From contig NOWV01000204.1 of the NCBI GenBank assembly GCA_003344405.1, forward strand, positions 62,001 to 126,000: DNA of 64,000 nt, in the 5' to 3' direction. How positions within the stretch are numbered: the first letter of the stretch is position 1; each line of letters opens with the position of its first letter. Origin of the DNA: Trichoplax sp. H2 (Eukaryota; Placozoa; Uniplacotomia; Trichoplacea). A program made the translations under genes and the position numbers. Shown here in pieces: positions 63,801 to 64,000 of the stretch. The notes beneath the pieces were generated by a model. The model saw only the letters and a list, made by a program, of their open reading frames with translations, did not search any database and had not been told where the DNA came from.

Positions 63801-64000
63801 GACTTGAAGGAGCATATCTTTAATATGCCTTTTGGGATATTGTTTTACGATATTGTAGAATTTTCCTTATATTAGTAAAAACACAATTGCCCTGTGTGTA
63901 AGAAATAAAAACAAGAAAGATTACTTTAATTCTGAATTGGTAGCAGTTACATTAAAAGTTACATTGTCTTACCTTTGATGCTGCAGAATTTATGCAGTTT

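Larger units (their letters stand above)
59242..64000. other. Right flank, upstream of MDM1, no firm gene
   Basis: The MDM1 promoter and 5' UTR should lie just right of 59241. A second GTAC cluster and a weak coding candidate occur at 60.08-60.88 kb. From 61 to 64 kb open frames are short, and I see no RNA gene or array. A possible splice donor on the minus strand near 63971 (AAAG then GTAAGA) may belong to a gene continuing to the right. Confidence 0.55.

Overview
The window is nuclear DNA of an animal with a small, AT-rich genome (about one third G+C by eye). It carries four spliced genes of animal-type families, with canonical GT-AG introns and mostly short introns (about 75-240 bp in three of the genes). 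This compactness and the mix of genes suit an early-branching animal such as a placozoan or a sponge. I cannot name the species from the sequence, and nothing looks bacterial, viral or organellar.

Layout. (1) 1-25139, minus strand: the N-terminal two thirds or so of a dystrophin/utrophin-type gene. It has a short first exon, two calponin-homology domains, an acidic linker and about ten spectrin-like repeats, and it runs off the left edge. Its introns include very long ones (184-4704, 7980-10887, 11011-15295, 21173-25087) that hold tandem repeats. (2) 25140-39640: about 14.5 kb with no gene I can support, built largely from successive, unrelated, decayed tandem-repeat arrays with monomers of about 115-195 bp. 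(3) 39641-48948, minus strand: a complete 31-exon adenylate kinase 9 gene (1863 residues, four P-loops). (4) 48949-50546: a shared divergent upstream region containing a dense cluster of GTAC palindromes. (5) 50547-53972, plus strand: a complete 13-exon ZNF277 gene (362 residues). (6) 54783-59241, minus strand: a complete 12-exon MDM1 gene (649 residues), convergent with ZNF277. It includes an 18-nt first coding exon, a 16-nt microexon and a GC-AG intron. (7) 59242-64000: no firm gene, but a second GTAC-palindrome cluster and one weak coding candidate.

The exon models were built by hand from splice signals, reading phase and similarity to remembered family members. For AK9, ZNF277 and MDM1 the exon lengths sum to an exact multiple of three and every junction keeps frame. 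For dystrophin every junction in the window keeps frame. The genes do not form a pathway. AK9 (nucleotide kinase linked to motile cilia) and MDM1 (centriole and microtubule binding) share a ciliary/centriolar theme, dystrophin links cortical actin to the membrane, and ZNF277 is a nucleo-cytoplasmic zinc-finger protein.
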